A program made the translations under genes and the position numbers. Under the pieces are notes generated by a model. It was not told the DNA's origin. It was given only the letters and a program-made list of their open reading frames with translations, and searched no databases. This document shows, one piece after another, positions 14,541 to 14,591 of a stretch of DNA of 14,591 nt. The stretch is from an uncultured Clostridia bacterium (GTDB taxonomy: Bacteria > Bacillota > Clostridia > Oscillospirales > CAG-272), in assembly GCA_947367285.1 (NCBI GenBank), contig CANBDB010000023.1, forward strand, positions 1-14,591. The letters run 5' to 3'. Every line of letters starts with the position of its first letter. Position 1 is the first letter of the stretch.

Positions 14541-14591
14541 TCAGATGCCGCTTATAATACGGGCTTTTTCGTTAGTCGCATCTACCACCGC
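14541..14591 (-). CDS. Last codons of an unidentified gene (partial)
   Basis: On the minus strand one frame reads AVVDATNEKARIISGI followed by a TGA stop at 14543-14541. The stop lies 21 bp before the terminator, the spacing seen for real genes here. The segment is too short to identify a family, and the frame choice rests on the context only. Confidence 0.35.
   Translation of the reverse strand, partial: AVVDATNEKARIISGI

Overview
The window looks like a stretch of chromosome from an anaerobic clostridial Firmicute, probably a gut Oscillospiraceae-type organism. The reasons are moderately AT-rich DNA, GGAGG-type ribosome sites, several textbook sigma-A promoters (TTGACA, 17-bp spacer, TATAAT), a CotH-family lipoprotein, an aldo/keto reductase with two 4Fe-4S motifs, and repeat types I associate with that group. 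This is inference; no marker gene such as rRNA is present.

Layout. (1) 60-2456, plus strand: a two-gene amino-sugar operon. The first gene encodes an XRE-type helix-turn-helix fused in frame to a complete phosphoglucosamine mutase (GlmM). The second, overlapping by 8 bp, encodes a stand-alone left-handed beta-helix acetyltransferase that keeps the GlmU acetyltransferase residues but has no uridylyltransferase domain. Together they could turn GlcN-6-P into GlcNAc-1-P, with the mutase carrying a DNA-binding domain. (2) 2423-2819: gene-free, holding a terminator, a perfect short hairpin, a 132-bp MITE-like inverted repeat and the terminator of the next gene. (3) 2820-6771, minus strand: a CotH-type lipoprotein, a Na+/Ca2+ antiporter and a YwaF/TMEM164-like membrane protein, each with its own consensus promoter. 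(4) 6939-8063, plus strand: aldo/keto reductase with a ferredoxin-like tail. (5) 8100-8603, minus strand: a REP-associated tyrosine transposase (RAYT) whose own coding sequence holds two REP elements in inverted orientation. (6) 8672-10654, minus: a eukaryote-type (GH13_8-like) glycogen branching enzyme. (7) 10751-14417, minus: the two subunits of a heterodimeric ABC exporter. (8) 14490-14591: a terminator and probably the last codons of another minus-strand gene.

Most genes are single-gene transcription units packed tightly: the terminator of one gene commonly ends within a few bases of the -35 box of the next. The strongest candidates for something undescribed are the HTH-GlmM fusion with its coupled acetyltransferase, and the RAYT gene with REPs built into its reading frame.
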